Assembly: GCA_009617715.1 (NCBI GenBank)
Contig: VTFK01000249.1
Location: forward strand, 1-64,000
Length of the DNA: 64,000 nt
Reading direction: 5' to 3'
Source of the DNA: Plectrocnemia conspersa
Taxonomy: Eukaryota; Arthropoda; Insecta; Trichoptera; Polycentropodidae
Shown: positions 26,361-38,067 of the stretch, piece by piece
Position numbering within the stretch: position 1 is the stretch's first letter
Layout: each line of letters opens with the position of its first letter
Notes under the pieces: generated by a model
Databases searched by the model: none
Told to the model about the DNA's origin: nothing
Seen by the model: only the letters and a program-made list of their open reading frames with translations
Made by a program: the position numbers and the translations under genes

Positions 26361-26625
26361 CAGAGGTCGGCAAACTTATTAGCCAAAGAGCCAAATATGT
26401 ACATTACAACGATTAAAAAAAAAATGAGAGCCAAATTTATTTATTAATTTAGCAAACCTTTATTATAATTTTCCAAATCAACACAAAGACGTTCAAGTTT
26501 AGAGCTCCATATTTCCTTGTTTTTTAAATCCAGCGCGTAAATGCCGGTGGATATTTGTGCCAGAGCCGCACTAAAGGGGCCAAAGAGCCGCATGCGGCTC
26601 CGGAGCCGCACTTTGCCGACCTCTG
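26361..26625. mobile_element. hAT-type MITE with exact 8-bp target duplication
   Basis: Ends CAGAGGTCGGCAAACTT (26361-26377) and aaagtgcgg...ctttgccgacctctg (to 26625) share a 14-16 bp inverted repeat. The flanks are identical: TCCTAAGC at 26353-26360 and 26626-26633. Near the right end, GAGCCGCATGCGGCTC (26585-26600) is a perfect 16-bp palindrome. The interior repeats gccaaagagccaaat and gagagccaaatt. At 265 bp it is non-autonomous. The end sequence and the GCATGCGGCTC words resemble hAT families known from many animal genomes. Confidence 0.93.
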
Positions 26626-26633
26626 TCCTAAGC

Positions 26634-27246
26634 TATATACATACATAACTGTCATAAAAAAAAAACAATAAAATTCCCTTACAATCGATAATAGCAATAT
26701 TTCAATGGCATAGCATTAAGGTATAACGTAAACGTATTATGAATTTTTAATGTAAAGCAAATATATTTTTAACTGTTTTATATTTATTTACCTAGTAAAT
26801 CAATATTTTAATTAATATTACAATAAAATAATTTATTTGTATTTATTTTGAGATAGTTTTAAATATGTTTTAAGTATTTATTAAAAAAATATAAATTAAA
26901 ATATAATTGTTCAGTATCAGATTTTATTGCAAACTCTCTCGTATAATTATTCTTTATATTATCAATAATTTTTCAGCATTTTAGAGTTGTTTCATTTAAT
27001 CAAACTAATTTATCTGGCACATATAGTATTTTAGAACATATATCATTTATTTTCTATGAACGATATTAAAAACAATAAAAAGTAAATAAAGAACAAAAAT
27101 TGAATTATACTCTTTGTATAAGTATATTTTTTAAATTTGCAAGTTCATGAGGTTTCTAGATATTTTCTTTTGACTTACTGATAACTCTAAAAATATTATT
27201 GATGCAAATAAGTTAAAATATTTTTTTTATCAGTTTGATTAATACA
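26634..27246. other. AT-rich intergenic DNA
   Basis: Nothing recognised in this stretch. Confidence 0.4.
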
Positions 27247-27249
27247 TAA

Positions 27250-29017
27250 TGCCTGCACTACACTCTCTGGAAGTTGGCCAAGGTTGGCCAAGAACGAAGA
27301 TTATAGTGTGTTAGAGTACGCTTGGGTTATCCCTTATCCTTATGGATTCCGGTTTGTTATTGTGTGCGTGAACTGTGTGGCTCAAAACAATTTCGCTCAG
27401 AATATTTAATTTTTTTATTTTAAAAGAAAATATATGTTTATTTAACATAGATACATCTGAGCTAAGTTGAAAATTTCAACGGACAATTAAAAATATATTA
27501 TATAATTTAAGAAACCAGACATTGATGTCATTAATTAAATATGTGCAAAATTCAAAATCTTTCACTAGTCAAGAAAATAATGAAGTCTTTAGCTATTCTT
27601 CAAAAGCAAAAAGATATAAAATGGGGAAATAAATTATTCGCAGATTGTTTAATGGCTCGACGACTCTATTAAATCATTTGAGTCAATTGAATAAATTAAA
27701 AAATTATCATTGGCGCAACGATAAGAATAATAACTTTTTTAAGCCTTACAGAAAATAGTGTAAAAAAACCAACAACGTACGGATTAATAAAAAAATAATT
27801 GAAATATTTTAATCCACGGGTAAGAGAACGAATAACTTACAGTGTATATTTAAAACCTTGATATCAATTAACCCAGATATGCACAAGAAATTTTGTTCTC
27901 TTAAAATTTCATACAATTAAACACTGCACTTTAATGACGAATACCAGCGTTGACAAATCAGCGACTGTCCTTAAAAGAGAAAGCGAGACAACGAAGAACA
28001 CGCTACATCGCTTCTCCCTCTCAAATACATGTACACGCACACAATAACAAACCGGCATCTTTATACCGAGCGTACTCTACTTCGGGGCTACTTCTGCCCG
28101 CTCTGACATCTCTCGGAAGTTGTCCGAGGTTACCGAAAACAGGAGGTAAAGGTGGGTAATTCAGTCGACTTTTCGAGCGCTTCCGAACATTGTCGGCAAA
28201 AGGACCGGAGTCAAAGGGACCGAAGTCGAAGCTGCTCTTTTGAGCGCGAGCGGTGAGATACTTTCGCGAAAACGAAAGTGAGAGAGATAATAATATGGTG
28301 TTTCGCAAACTAAGATAGAACAAGTAGCTCGGCTCAATTTCAGTATGCGCGTAAGCGTCCTATGGTCAACACGCATGTCGAGCGCTGCATCGTGGTCACG
28401 TGGTCAAATTATAATACCTAATGCTTATCGGGGATTTCAACAGACTCATACTGACATCTTTGAATATTTTAGGGCACCAAAAGGAATTAATTATATTATT
28501 GATAGTATATTCTTTTAACAGATATCGTTATTATATTTTTTTTATTATATAAAATTAAATAATTAAAAAATAATTAGTGGTATTTGATTTTGTTAAAAAA
28601 AATCGTTTCGAATATCCTTATGGATTTTCCTAGATCGGTTTGTATAAATGTCACACCATAACGAGTTCTTATTTAGAATCGATGGCGACAAATTCTAGGA
28701 TAGTCACAGATGTGGTGTTTGTATTCTGAAGTATCATTTTTATGCCTTATGGCATTTTGCAAAAGCCGACAAAGATTTTGTGTAAATTGAATATTTACGA
28801 CCGAAAAGTTTTCACTGATATTGTATTGGTGAGTGTCCACACAAACTTTTATAATTATCAGTAGCGTAATTTTAATAATATGACAATTTAAAAATTGCGA
28901 TTATTTGGCACATTTTTCGATCGCGCGCAAATATGCCAGCTGTACATGACAGCAGCCGCTGTGCGTACGTCATTCACTGCCGCCGTCCGGACGGCATATT
29001 AAATTTGCAACAGTCGC
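27250..29017. mobile_element. PIF/Harbinger-like non-autonomous element, copy 1 (interrupted)
   Basis: Begins TGCCTGCACTACACTCTCTG after TAA (27247-27249) and is homologous over its length to copies at 45515-46551 and 49895-50908. The shared body runs from ctacttcgg and tctctcggaagttgtccgag (28080 onward) through gcgcgtaagcgtcctatggt-like, tctaggatagtcacagatgt and tttttcgatcgcgcgcaaat to the end of homology at about 29017. The right inverted repeat is missing. A 764-bp TA-flanked element (27314-28077) is inserted near the left end. The ORFs here are not conserved between copies, so no protein is called. Confidence 0.8.
27314..28077. mobile_element. Nested TA-flanked DNA element
   Basis: Compared with copies 2 and 3 (gtgagttacttcgg), copy 1 is split at its TA. 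GAGTACGCTTGG begins at 27314 after TA, and AGCGTACTC ends at 28077 before TA. The 9-bp terminal repeats are perfect and extend to 12 bp with one mismatch. The host sequence resumes exactly (TActtcgg), so this is a clean later insertion with TA duplication, as in the Tc1/mariner superfamily. No transposase is recognised in the 764 bp. Confidence 0.75.
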
Positions 29018-29499
29018 TTACTCAAAAAAAAAACATTTATGTTATTGAACTTTAATTTGCATAAGCATAAAATTTACTAACACATCTGGTTTGAAAGGCA
29101 TAAATTAAATTTTCGTAGCTTCAGATCCCCAGATACCATTTTTAACGATTTATTTGGGTAGTTGTTGTTATTTAAATTTAATAAATCATGTGTTTTTTAT
29201 TGCTATGAGCTTTATTTTTTATTTGTAATTTCTTCTTGTAAATTAAAAATGGACATAAACCACAACTTAAATTTGATTTTAATTTATTTTAAATATTTTA
29301 ATAAACATGATTACGTGCTAAAGGTACGATTACTAATATTTTATTTAAAATTGTTATTATTATTCAATAAAATCAATGCGATAATATATTACTAAATGCT
29401 TTATAATTATTCCATGTGACGCAGACAGAACGTCCATAAATCATCATTAGTTCTTAATAAAATTTGTCAAAACCTATAGAAAATTCATAGATGAGTGGG
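29018..29499. other. AT-rich intergenic DNA
   Basis: No gene or repeat recognised. A 77-codon ORF at 29162-29395 is AT-driven hydrophobic sequence. Confidence 0.35.
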
Positions 29500-29990
29500 A
29501 AGGGTTGCAGACGGCGGTGATTAAAGAACGGAATGAGTGTTTAATTTAAAATTAAGCACCGTCATTGTCCGCGGAGACAATCGGCAATCAGATTTCAAAG
29601 AAGGTCTTGAAAATGGGCGCGGAAAATAAAAACGTTAATTTTTGCGGACTATGGGGTTTGGCGGCTTTTCCCCTTTCCCTCTCCGTGAAATAACACAAAG
29701 ACAAATTATAAGGGGGCGCCATTAGGGGTGCTTCTTGTGGATGCGGCAGACCATACCGTACCGAGTAGGGGATGATGGGTGGTGGCCGAAGGGTGGAAAG
29801 ATCGGTGGCGCGGAAGACGGAAAATCCTCGACCGGATATATCACATGATTAGAGGGGACTTTATTTCAGGGAATGCCAGTGTGACATCTCCGACTGACTT
29901 TTTAGGCGTGAACGCTCTTCGGTGGGGCACAAAAGTCATTATTTTGCCCTATATAACGTTTAAATTTTGTGTTTCGGTTTAAAACGAACG
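29500..29990. other. GC-richer single-copy island
   Basis: One of the longest non-repeat GC-richer patches (gttgcagacggcggtgatta, cggcttttcccctttccctc, agggggcgccattaggggtg, ggtggcgcggaagacgg). The 67-codon ORF at 29779-29982 is unremarkable. Candidate regulatory element. Confidence 0.33.
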
Positions 29991-30295
29991 AAACGAGAAG
30001 CCACTCGCTTTTAAAGCGTTTGACCTATAATAAATTACAGTTGTATAATGGGATTGGAGTGCGCCTTTTAAAATAAGTAATGACGAAAGTGGTTAGTGAC
30101 GATAGCAAGAATATATTTTAAAGCAATTTAAATTAGTTTTTAACATATATAAATAAAAATAAAAAATATTTCATTTAATTCAGAAATTGACACTAAAAAA
30201 TACATTGTTTTCAAGAAAAAAATATGGAGGTCTTTTTGTCACATTAATACAAATATGCTGCTACTGTACATAGTAAAATAGTAGTCTCTTTCTAA

Positions 30296-30934
30296 GGGCC
30301 CATACGCACTGTCGGCTAGCCGCCGGCGACTAGGGACCGCCGGCTCAAAAACGCAGGTAGCTAGGCTAGGCGACTAAGCCGAGCGACTCGAGGTCGGGTA
30401 GTACATTCGGGAAGAAATTGCAATATTAATTTTAAAGAGAAAAAAATATTATTTTATTTTCAATATAATATTGAATTTCCCTGTATGAAACGCTTTTGTT
30501 TCCCAAATGCAATTATAAATGTATCTGTATTATGTTAATAAAATTAATTTAAATTGAGAAGCAAGAAATAATATAAAATAATTATACATATAATTTCACA
30601 ATATTTTTTTTTCGTTATCAATATTCATATAAAATTATTGTAAACGATTCGGGATTCAATTTCTACGATGAGCGTTTCTGTGTCGAAGCCATTTTTTGTG
30701 AATGATGTAAAAGTCGCCTCGAAAGTCGCTCCTCGTGCGAATGCACTCATCTAAACCCATGCTTTTATAGGTTGCCGCGACAGGCAAGTCGCCTGTGCAT
30801 CACCTCTGCGCAGGATCGCGCCTGACGCTCCGGCGACTCGGCCCCTGCGTGCGTATGCACCCATTTAAAACCATATAAAATACAGTCGCCGGGCGGCTAG
30901 TCGCCGGCGGCTAGCCGACAGTGCGTATGGGCCC
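30296..30934. mobile_element. PIF/Harbinger-type MITE with perfect 38-bp ends
   Basis: Terminal inverted repeats begin GGGCCCATACGCACTGTCGG and stay identical for 38 bp at both ends (30296-30333 and 30897-30934). Both sides are flanked by TAA (30293-30295 and 30935-30937), the TWA target typical of PIF/Harbinger. Inside, near the right end, two related segments (tgcgaatgcactcatctaaa and tgcgtatgcacccatttaaa) form a subterminal direct repeat. The 639-bp body has no transposase. Perfect ends suggest a fairly recent insertion. Confidence 0.93.
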
Positions 30935-30937
30935 TAA

Positions 30938-32194
30938 TAGTAAATAAAAATATATCTGTATACTATCTACTAGTAAGATAGATTAAACTAAACTAAGACT
31001 AGAAAAATATTTTTTACCGTTTAGTCGTTGTTGGACTCAAAACGTGCTGTATAAATTAAGAATTTCGAACAACGCGTTACTGTCCGGCAAATGTGTTTTT
31101 CAGACATATTTTTTCTTCTTGCTTTTAGAAAGGTACTGCCATCACCACCACGATAGCACATATTTATTTACAGTGGAGCGAGTTATTCTATTCGCGGTAG
31201 TTGAAATAGAGAACGGAAAAAAAATTCTAACCTAAGAGCGGTGTTGACTTAAATGAACTCCTACTGCTTTAAGCAATGTCTGTTCTTTTTAGGGTTTTGC
31301 ACACTTTAGATTTATTAACCGGATTCGATAAAAAACAAAAAAGTAACTAGAGAAAAGTGTTGTGATAATTTAAGGAGACAACCAACCTGCAAATATTTAG
31401 GTGGTTCAGTATTTCCTTAAAAATATTTAGAACATAAATATGTATTAAATATTTACAAAACTTTATTGGTGAAATATCAATTGTAAATATTTAGACAATC
31501 CTTAGTAGACATATACTAAGCAAAGAAAGCATATAAACTTTCATTTTATGACTATCCAACGATAGATAAAGACAAATCACTGTAGCTATCGCTACCGCAG
31601 AATAGAATTGGAACCGCAGAATATTTTCAACTGTTTATAATAATTAATATAATGTGATTAGAATGAGATACACAATGTTTTCTCTATCAACTGGTACATA
31701 AAGAGCACCCTCCATTAATATTTTTATATGTAAATACGTTATTATATTTATTTTTAATTATTTTGTCAAATTTATTCTGAGTTAGCAAAATTAAGTTTTT
31801 AAAAAATAAAAATAAGGTGAGAATAACGTAAGCAGAATTTTAATGGAAAATTCTGAACTTCTATTAAAAACTTTCAAGCTAGCATGCATATTTTTAAACA
31901 TCTGGCACAGACCCATCCCTTCATATACAATGGTATAAAAAATGTATCGATTGTAGAATATTTCAAAATATTTCTACAAATTTATATTTGAACAAAAAAA
32001 TTTTCTATGAAATTTTTTTTTATTAAAAATTCTTTATAAGCATCTCTCTTAAATAATTATTAAATAATACATTTAAAAAAGAAACAGGATTTCTAACTTA
32101 TCACTGTGAAACCAAACATTGACCAAAGTTTATCCATTTTTTTATTATTAATATAAGAAGTTCTTCATGTATTTAAAAATACAATCGTATTATT
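30938..32194. other. AT-rich intergenic DNA
   Basis: Nothing recognised. A short ORF at 31044-31235 has no recognisable content. Confidence 0.35.
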
Positions 32195-32290
32195 TTTATA
32201 TATTTATATATGTATTTATATATGTACATATATTACCAAAATTTTATATATTTATTTATGTATTTATATATGTACATATATTACCAAAAT
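32195..32290. repeat. 48-bp tandem duplication
   Basis: Two adjacent copies of a unit ending tatatgtacatatattaccaaaa are offset by exactly 48 bp and differ by very few bases. Confidence 0.85.
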
Positions 32291-32989
32291 ATTTAAAAAA
32301 ATAACTTTCTCATATATTTGGATTGTTACTTTAGAAACAGCGCTTTTTGCACTGGTCTTACATATAAATACGAGATTTATACATTTGACTCATAAAATAT
32401 AATTTAATATTATTAATTATTAGATATAATTTTGTAAATTTAATTAGCACATGACAGCAATAATTTAGTTAGAATACCAATAACATCAAAGTAAATAGTT
32501 GTTTAGAATAATAATGCGTTACATTGCGAAACAAACTACGGCAATGTTTATTGTTTAGTTCTCATTTGCTTAACATAAATAACGTATACCGTTTCGTGTT
32601 ACTCGCTTGGAAATTTCTTCAATTAACTACATAAGCAATTTAATGCATATTTGTTGAACTTCGGAAGCAACTTGACCTTTTATAGAGGTCAAAAATTCAA
32701 GCGTACATTTAAACGGCGCCAGTCTAGAAAAATCTCACAGTGATACTATCATTTGACAGCTTGTAATAAAACAAGACCGTTTCTGTAAATAACTTGTTTT
32801 ATAAATTTGAATCTCAAAGGGTTTGTTTTTGACGGTTGGTTGCTCGCAAAAGAACTTTGTCTATTCATATCATAAAAATACATTTTTTATGTTTGTTTCA
32901 CCCTTCTTGAAAACACATTGTCCACTAGACACGTTTCACTATTACTCGGAATATGTATGTAAAAAGATATATAAAAAGTCGCTATGAAA
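32291..32989. other. AT-rich intergenic DNA
   Basis: No gene or repeat recognised. Composition becomes more balanced from about 32560. Confidence 0.35.
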
Positions 32990-33340
32990 CGACCTAATTG
33001 ACAAAGGGCAGACGCCGTGGAGCGTTTAAGAAACTTCTCTGGAAAAAATCATAATGGATCGTAGAAATTCTCTTTGGATGTTAAAAAACATAGATCTGAT
33101 TTGTCGCAAACGAGGATGTCAAAATTTCACGGCAATTTTAACTGAACCTCCTTTTTCGAATAAAGAAAAAATATATTGAAGAAACGCATTTTCTGACGTG
33201 AAGTGAATTCGTAAAATTTATAGAGGAGGCTCTATAAAACTGTGTGGTACTTTTGACTCCCCTTTTGCTTTCCGCTAATGACCGTTGATTACTGTGAAAG
33301 AAAGAAAGGGGACGTTCCTGCAGTGAAAGGAATGATGAGA
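32990..33340. other. GC-richer single-copy island
   Basis: Balanced-composition patch (gggcagacgccgtggagcgt, ggaggctctataaaactgtg, ggggacgttcctgcagtg). No significant ORF and no transposon ends. Candidate conserved non-coding DNA. Confidence 0.3.
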
Positions 33341-35689
33341 ATTGAGCTTTTATTCCTCGGTGAGATATATTTATATAAGTAAGATTGAATGAATTAAATT
33401 TGTTTTATAAAATACGTATTTGCTAAATAGTCGTTTAATAATAAAGAAATTAAAATATTAACTGAAAATCTGTTTTTATTATTTTTTATACAGTTTTTGA
33501 TTTTTTATAAATAAAGTATAAGTATTATAATTATGAATTAAATTCATTATAATCTACTTATAGAAATGTAAGCGTATTTTTGTACAAGAAAATAACTTTA
33601 TTTATAGAATTGCTTAAATAATATATCGGAACTTTATTAATCAGCTATCGTTAAATATAAAAATTCTAGTTAAAAATTTGTATTAAAGTTCTAACTTTAT
33701 TTAATTATAAAGATATAGTTGAATGTTTCTGTTAAGAAAATTCTAAGAATTTATTAACTGCTCAGCGTGTAAAATTATTATGTTCAACTTTAAAACTGTT
33801 ATTTGATATAAGCCGAGCGTTTCACCTGCTTTCGTGGTATTGCTTTTGCCGTCAATGTTTGACTTTCAAGAATTGAGATTTATCATTGTAATTTTATTGC
33901 TTTTAATTTATTAAGATAACATTAGAATTTTCACAGCGAAACAGTCTCAATAAAAAACTATTATTTACATTGTTAGCGACATTTTCCTGTTTTTTTATAA
34001 ATATTAACAACACAGAAAACATTTGTTGTAAATTTTAAAATTTTATATTTAAAAATATAAAATTATCCCTAATAATAAAATTTGTATAACTAAATATACA
34101 TTTAACTACATCATAGCTTAAGTGTATTGTATTTAAATAAAATAATAAATATTTGCAGATGATTGCATAATAGCAAATTTTATACATATATTATGTTTCG
34201 AGGAATTTTATGTTGTTTAATTTACATTGAATCAGTGAAATATATCCTGATTGTATTATGTGGGTAAATGGCTCAATTGACCGCCGTAGTGTGAACGATC
34301 GGATATTTGACGATTTGCAATTTATTTAAAATGCAATGATTTTTGTACATATGAAAATGAAATATAGTCATATTTTTAACATAAATATACTTGTAAATTT
34401 ATATATTTATTAGTTTTGCTTATTTTTAAATATTTATGCCTCTAAAGCAAGATGTTTTTGGGTATTTTATGTTTACACCCAAAATTAGGTTTAGTCCTGC
34501 CGTAGTCATCATTTCTACAGATAAGATTTTATAGCATGATTTTTGGCGATTTGCCAAAAAAATGCTGACTTCTCGAAAAATTGTATATAGCATTTTTGGT
34601 TACAAATTATATTTGTACAAATATTTTACAACCGCTGAATTTTTTTATACAGCTGCGTAAGAAAGAGTGGATCCGTGACAAATATTTGAAAAATCGCATA
34701 TTTTCTTGGAAGCCTTTAATAGGGTTCGGAAATATTTAAACGACAAAAAAGTGTTCACAATTTTCATAACCACCCTAATCGAGATTATCTTAGATTTGGT
34801 AATCTTATAACTACGTTTATAATAAGAAGAAACCGCTTTGTGTGAAAATTAGTAGATTTCAAAAATGTATGGGGCTTATCGCATATCAAAAAAAAGAACA
34901 AGGATGGTTGATTTTACTTTAAATGGCTTTTGCTTTTTAAAGGTATTTAAAAAATATATGTAATAATGAACTACTTATATGTTTAAATAAATATTTAATG
35001 TTTCACTATTCCTAATTTTTTTTAAGTTAGTATAAACAAATGTATGTTTTATTTGGAATAAATTAAAATTTAGAAAAAAAAACATAACGCCATTACTCCA
35101 CACCTAGCAAGCGTATTTTATTACCAATCTAATAATTATAATTCAAAAATAAAAATGTATGTAGTTATGCGCCTCGTCGGCCGATCCCATACATATTGTG
35201 GTGGACCACACAGAGCACACGTTTCTAAAGGACCTTATTTGTGAAACTCGTGACAAATGTGACCAAAAATGATTATTTAACAATAGTGCGATTACACAAA
35301 GGCTCTAGTTACGACTCTCGTTAAGACTAGAACTAAAGGGTTTCCTCATAAATAATACGCAAAGATTCTAAAGTTCATTAAATGAATATTATTTTGTTAT
35401 GAAACGGTTACGGGAAACAATATAGCACCGTAAGGCCATAACGTTTTCCGTTACGCATACACAAATCAAAGAATTCGTAACGATAATTTGAAAATTATTA
35501 TGTTGTAATCCATTTCCTATTGAGCTAATTGTTTAACTACTATAATATGTCACATACTTTACAGATGATGCTTTACCCATATTTTGTTACCAATCAGATT
35601 TAATCTTTCGGTTTCCGTTTTATTCATTAAACCCACTAAACGCTAATTGGTTAAAGGGTTAAATAGCCTTCACTAGCTTCAAAAATAAT
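33341..35689. other. AT-rich intergenic DNA
   Basis: More than 2 kb in which I recognise no gene, transposon end or tandem repeat. The piece at 35160-35240 is slightly GC-richer (gcgcctcgtcggccgatccc). Confidence 0.35.
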
Positions 35690-36080
35690 CAAAATCCGTT
35701 CATACCGTATCTAGGGGTCTGCAGACCTCTAGCAGAGTGGTAAGAATAGACCACTACAAAGGTTGTGATCAAAGCTCAATGTTCACGCAGGCCGCAAGAG
35801 ACAGGAGTGGCCAACTAGTGGGCGGTTAGGGGTAGCGCGTGGGCGAGTCGCGTTTAAATTGTCAACGCTAATGGCAAGCGTGGGGGTTTCGACCCCTGAC
35901 CCCCACTTTGCCCCGTGAATATAAATTATTAGAAACATACAGCCTCCTCCTCTCTGGTTCGGCCCACCGCAATCAAAGCCATTCATACGACAGTGCGGAT
36001 CAAGACCGCAATTTGCATAGATTTATCTTCGGGGCCGAAGAGCCCCGGATTCAATTTTGTCACTAGACGCACGTCTATAC
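35690..36080. other. GC-richer single-copy island
   Basis: Contains tggggtctgcagacctct-type and gggggtttcgacccctgacc symmetrical words, and cttcggggccgaagagcccc, a small palindrome. The 67-codon minus ORF (35783-35986) is not recognisable. No repeat ends are seen. Confidence 0.3.
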
Positions 36081-36419
36081 ACAATGTATATACATATGTA
36101 ATACAATATTTGTATATAGTGCATCAGTGAATATAGTAAAATAACATAATAAACCAGAACAGTGATTTAGATAAAAAAAAAACATATATAAAATTAGGTT
36201 TAGTAATATTTTTGCGTATAATATGAATTATCTAACTTATAAGACAATAGTATTTTTATGGAAATGTTTATTACAAAATTATAAATGGAGAAAAATATGT
36301 ATTTTAAAATTTAGTACAATCTGCACGGTTATTACCAATCATTTTCTGGTTTTCAAAATAAAATAAAATTATATAATAAGACTTCTTACAGTAACAGGAT
36401 AAAAAAGTTTTTTACAAAG

Positions 36420-37369
36420 AAAAACCTTTCCCTTGATGAGGGAATGATACCGTGGTTAGGAAGACTTCTTTTATGAGTATTCATTCCTTAACTAAATATG
36501 GAATGTTGTATAAAATGCTTTGCGAAACAAATACCGGTTATATTTGTAATTTCAAATGCAGGAAGATTAGTAAACACTGCGATGAAAGTACTAAACCCAT
36601 ATCTGGACAAGTGACACCATGCTAATGCTGACAATTTTTAAAATAGTATTTTACTCGCAAATTATTTATTTATACGGAAAATGAACTTTGTGGAATAATA
36701 CAGAAAAATAAGAGTCTGCTAGAATCGCAAAAATATAAAATTATGTCCCCTACAGATGAAACATGGCAGAAAAGGTAAAAAAAAAACGCTAATCTAAATT
36801 TGGAAAACAAATAAGAAAATATATTTTAAAATGATACTTACTTTTCACAACATCCAGACGATAGACACAGGAAAAAACCAGAACGACCGGCCTTATGATA
36901 TATAAGCCTCAATGTACAATATAATGGACTGTAATAAATATATAAGGTGTTATTCACGCCTAGTTACCTAATATTTTATATAGATCGTTGACCAATACCT
37001 AGTTACCTAATATTTCGAAAAACAATGAAATAAACAAAAGAGGTAGTTTTTTATTTATTTTAATGCGCATTGTTTTATTCGTTCAGTGTCTATCAAAATT
37101 TTAATCGAAACAGCAAAATTAAATTCAAAGATTTCTTTTGAGTAAGGCTAAACGATAATTGATTGCACAATTCAATGAAATCTATCGATTCTGAAGACAT
37201 TTTACGAGTCCGTACCTGTGCTGTTGATCCACCAGAAAGGCTTTCGGATAAGCTAAAAAATCATCAGCCAATAAAAATAAAAAGTGTAAAGAAATATGTG
37301 AGAAGAAAGTGTCGTGTTTGTTCTGCACATGGAATAAGGAAAGATACAGTATATTCCTCTTCATTTTGA
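36420..37369 (+). pseudogene. piggyBac-like transposase remnant
   Basis: At 36426-36480 the + strand reads LSLDEGMIPWLGRLLL, matching the piggyBac LS(L/V)DEGMIPW block that carries a catalytic Asp. After a stop, KYGMLYKMLCETNTGYICNF (36495-36553) matches the following KYG...K...C...TGY segment. Downstream, after non-coding DNA, 37215-37355 gives PPERLSDKLKNHQPI, then RRKCRVCSAHGIRKDTVY, the start of the C-terminal cysteine-rich domain. The ring-like cysteines after CRVC are lost. Stops, frameshifts and missing middle sequence make this a dead copy. No TTAA-flanked ends were located. Confidence 0.8.
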
Positions 37370-37932
37370 CGAATGATTTTAAACATATAAAAAAATATTA
37401 AAATAGATAAAAAAGTGTAAATAATAAAAATAAATATAAATAGGGATACAGTGTGATTTTTAAGTGCAATGGTGAAAATAAATGTGTCCGTGACAGTTGT
37501 ATGCAGAAAAAGGACGCCGAAAAATTTGGTGAGTGCAAATTATATTATATTTTAAACAGATGTTTTTTATAAATTGTTTATACAAAAATTTATGGAAGCG
37601 TTTAAACATACATTTTATTAAATTATAACCATTGCAACCATTTAAATTTACACAAAATATCAGGAATAAAAAATACGTATTTATTCGTTCATGACTTTTT
37701 TCCTCAGAGATTCTTTTAAGTGTAATAATATTTTTTTTTTTAAATTATTTTACAATAAACAAATACGGCGATAATTTATCCAAATTTTAGCTATTTCCCC
37801 TGGTTTCTTAATCTGTGAATCATTGCGGCTTTCCAAATGGTGAGGAAATTTTAAAATAGCAAACACCTGGTAAAAATGTTCGTAAGTTAACTGATGATAT
37901 GTTTTGGAAGTTCTTTGATTACTGTGTTATCT
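37370..37932. other. AT-rich DNA between piggyBac debris and the LINE
   Basis: A short frame at 37450-37530 (KCNGENKCVRDSC) ends just before a gtgagt donor-like site but has no recognisable family; treated as chance. The rest is featureless. Confidence 0.3.
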
Positions 37933-37946
37933 AACGACTTTACTTT
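37933..37946 (+). repeat. Left target-site duplication of the full-length LINE
   Basis: AACGACTTTACTTT here recurs exactly after the element's poly(A) tail at 42244-42257. A 14-bp duplication fits target-primed reverse transcription. The first two A bases are ambiguous with the A tail on the right. Confidence 0.9.
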
Positions 37947-38067
37947 CATTCGCTCGTGAGCGGCCGGTGCGAGCGGTCGTGCGCCGCTTTCACTCCCGCG
38001 CTCGTTCCTGTTATCAGCACTGAACGAGATAACAGAAACCCACAAAAACAGTAACGACTGTACCGAC

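Noticed and set aside
27950..28376. ORFs of 69-100 codons in the PIF/Harbinger-like copy 1
   Set aside because: They overlap on both strands, one crosses the nested-element boundary, and they are not kept open in copies 2 and 3.
36959..37015. Direct repeat of cctagttacctaatatt 40 bp apart
   Set aside because: Real but short; most likely part of decayed piggyBac-related sequence, with no function to propose.
37450..37530. Possible small exon KCNGENKCVRDSC ending at a gtgagt site
   Set aside because: Too short, no matching acceptor context or partner exons, and adjacent to transposon debris.
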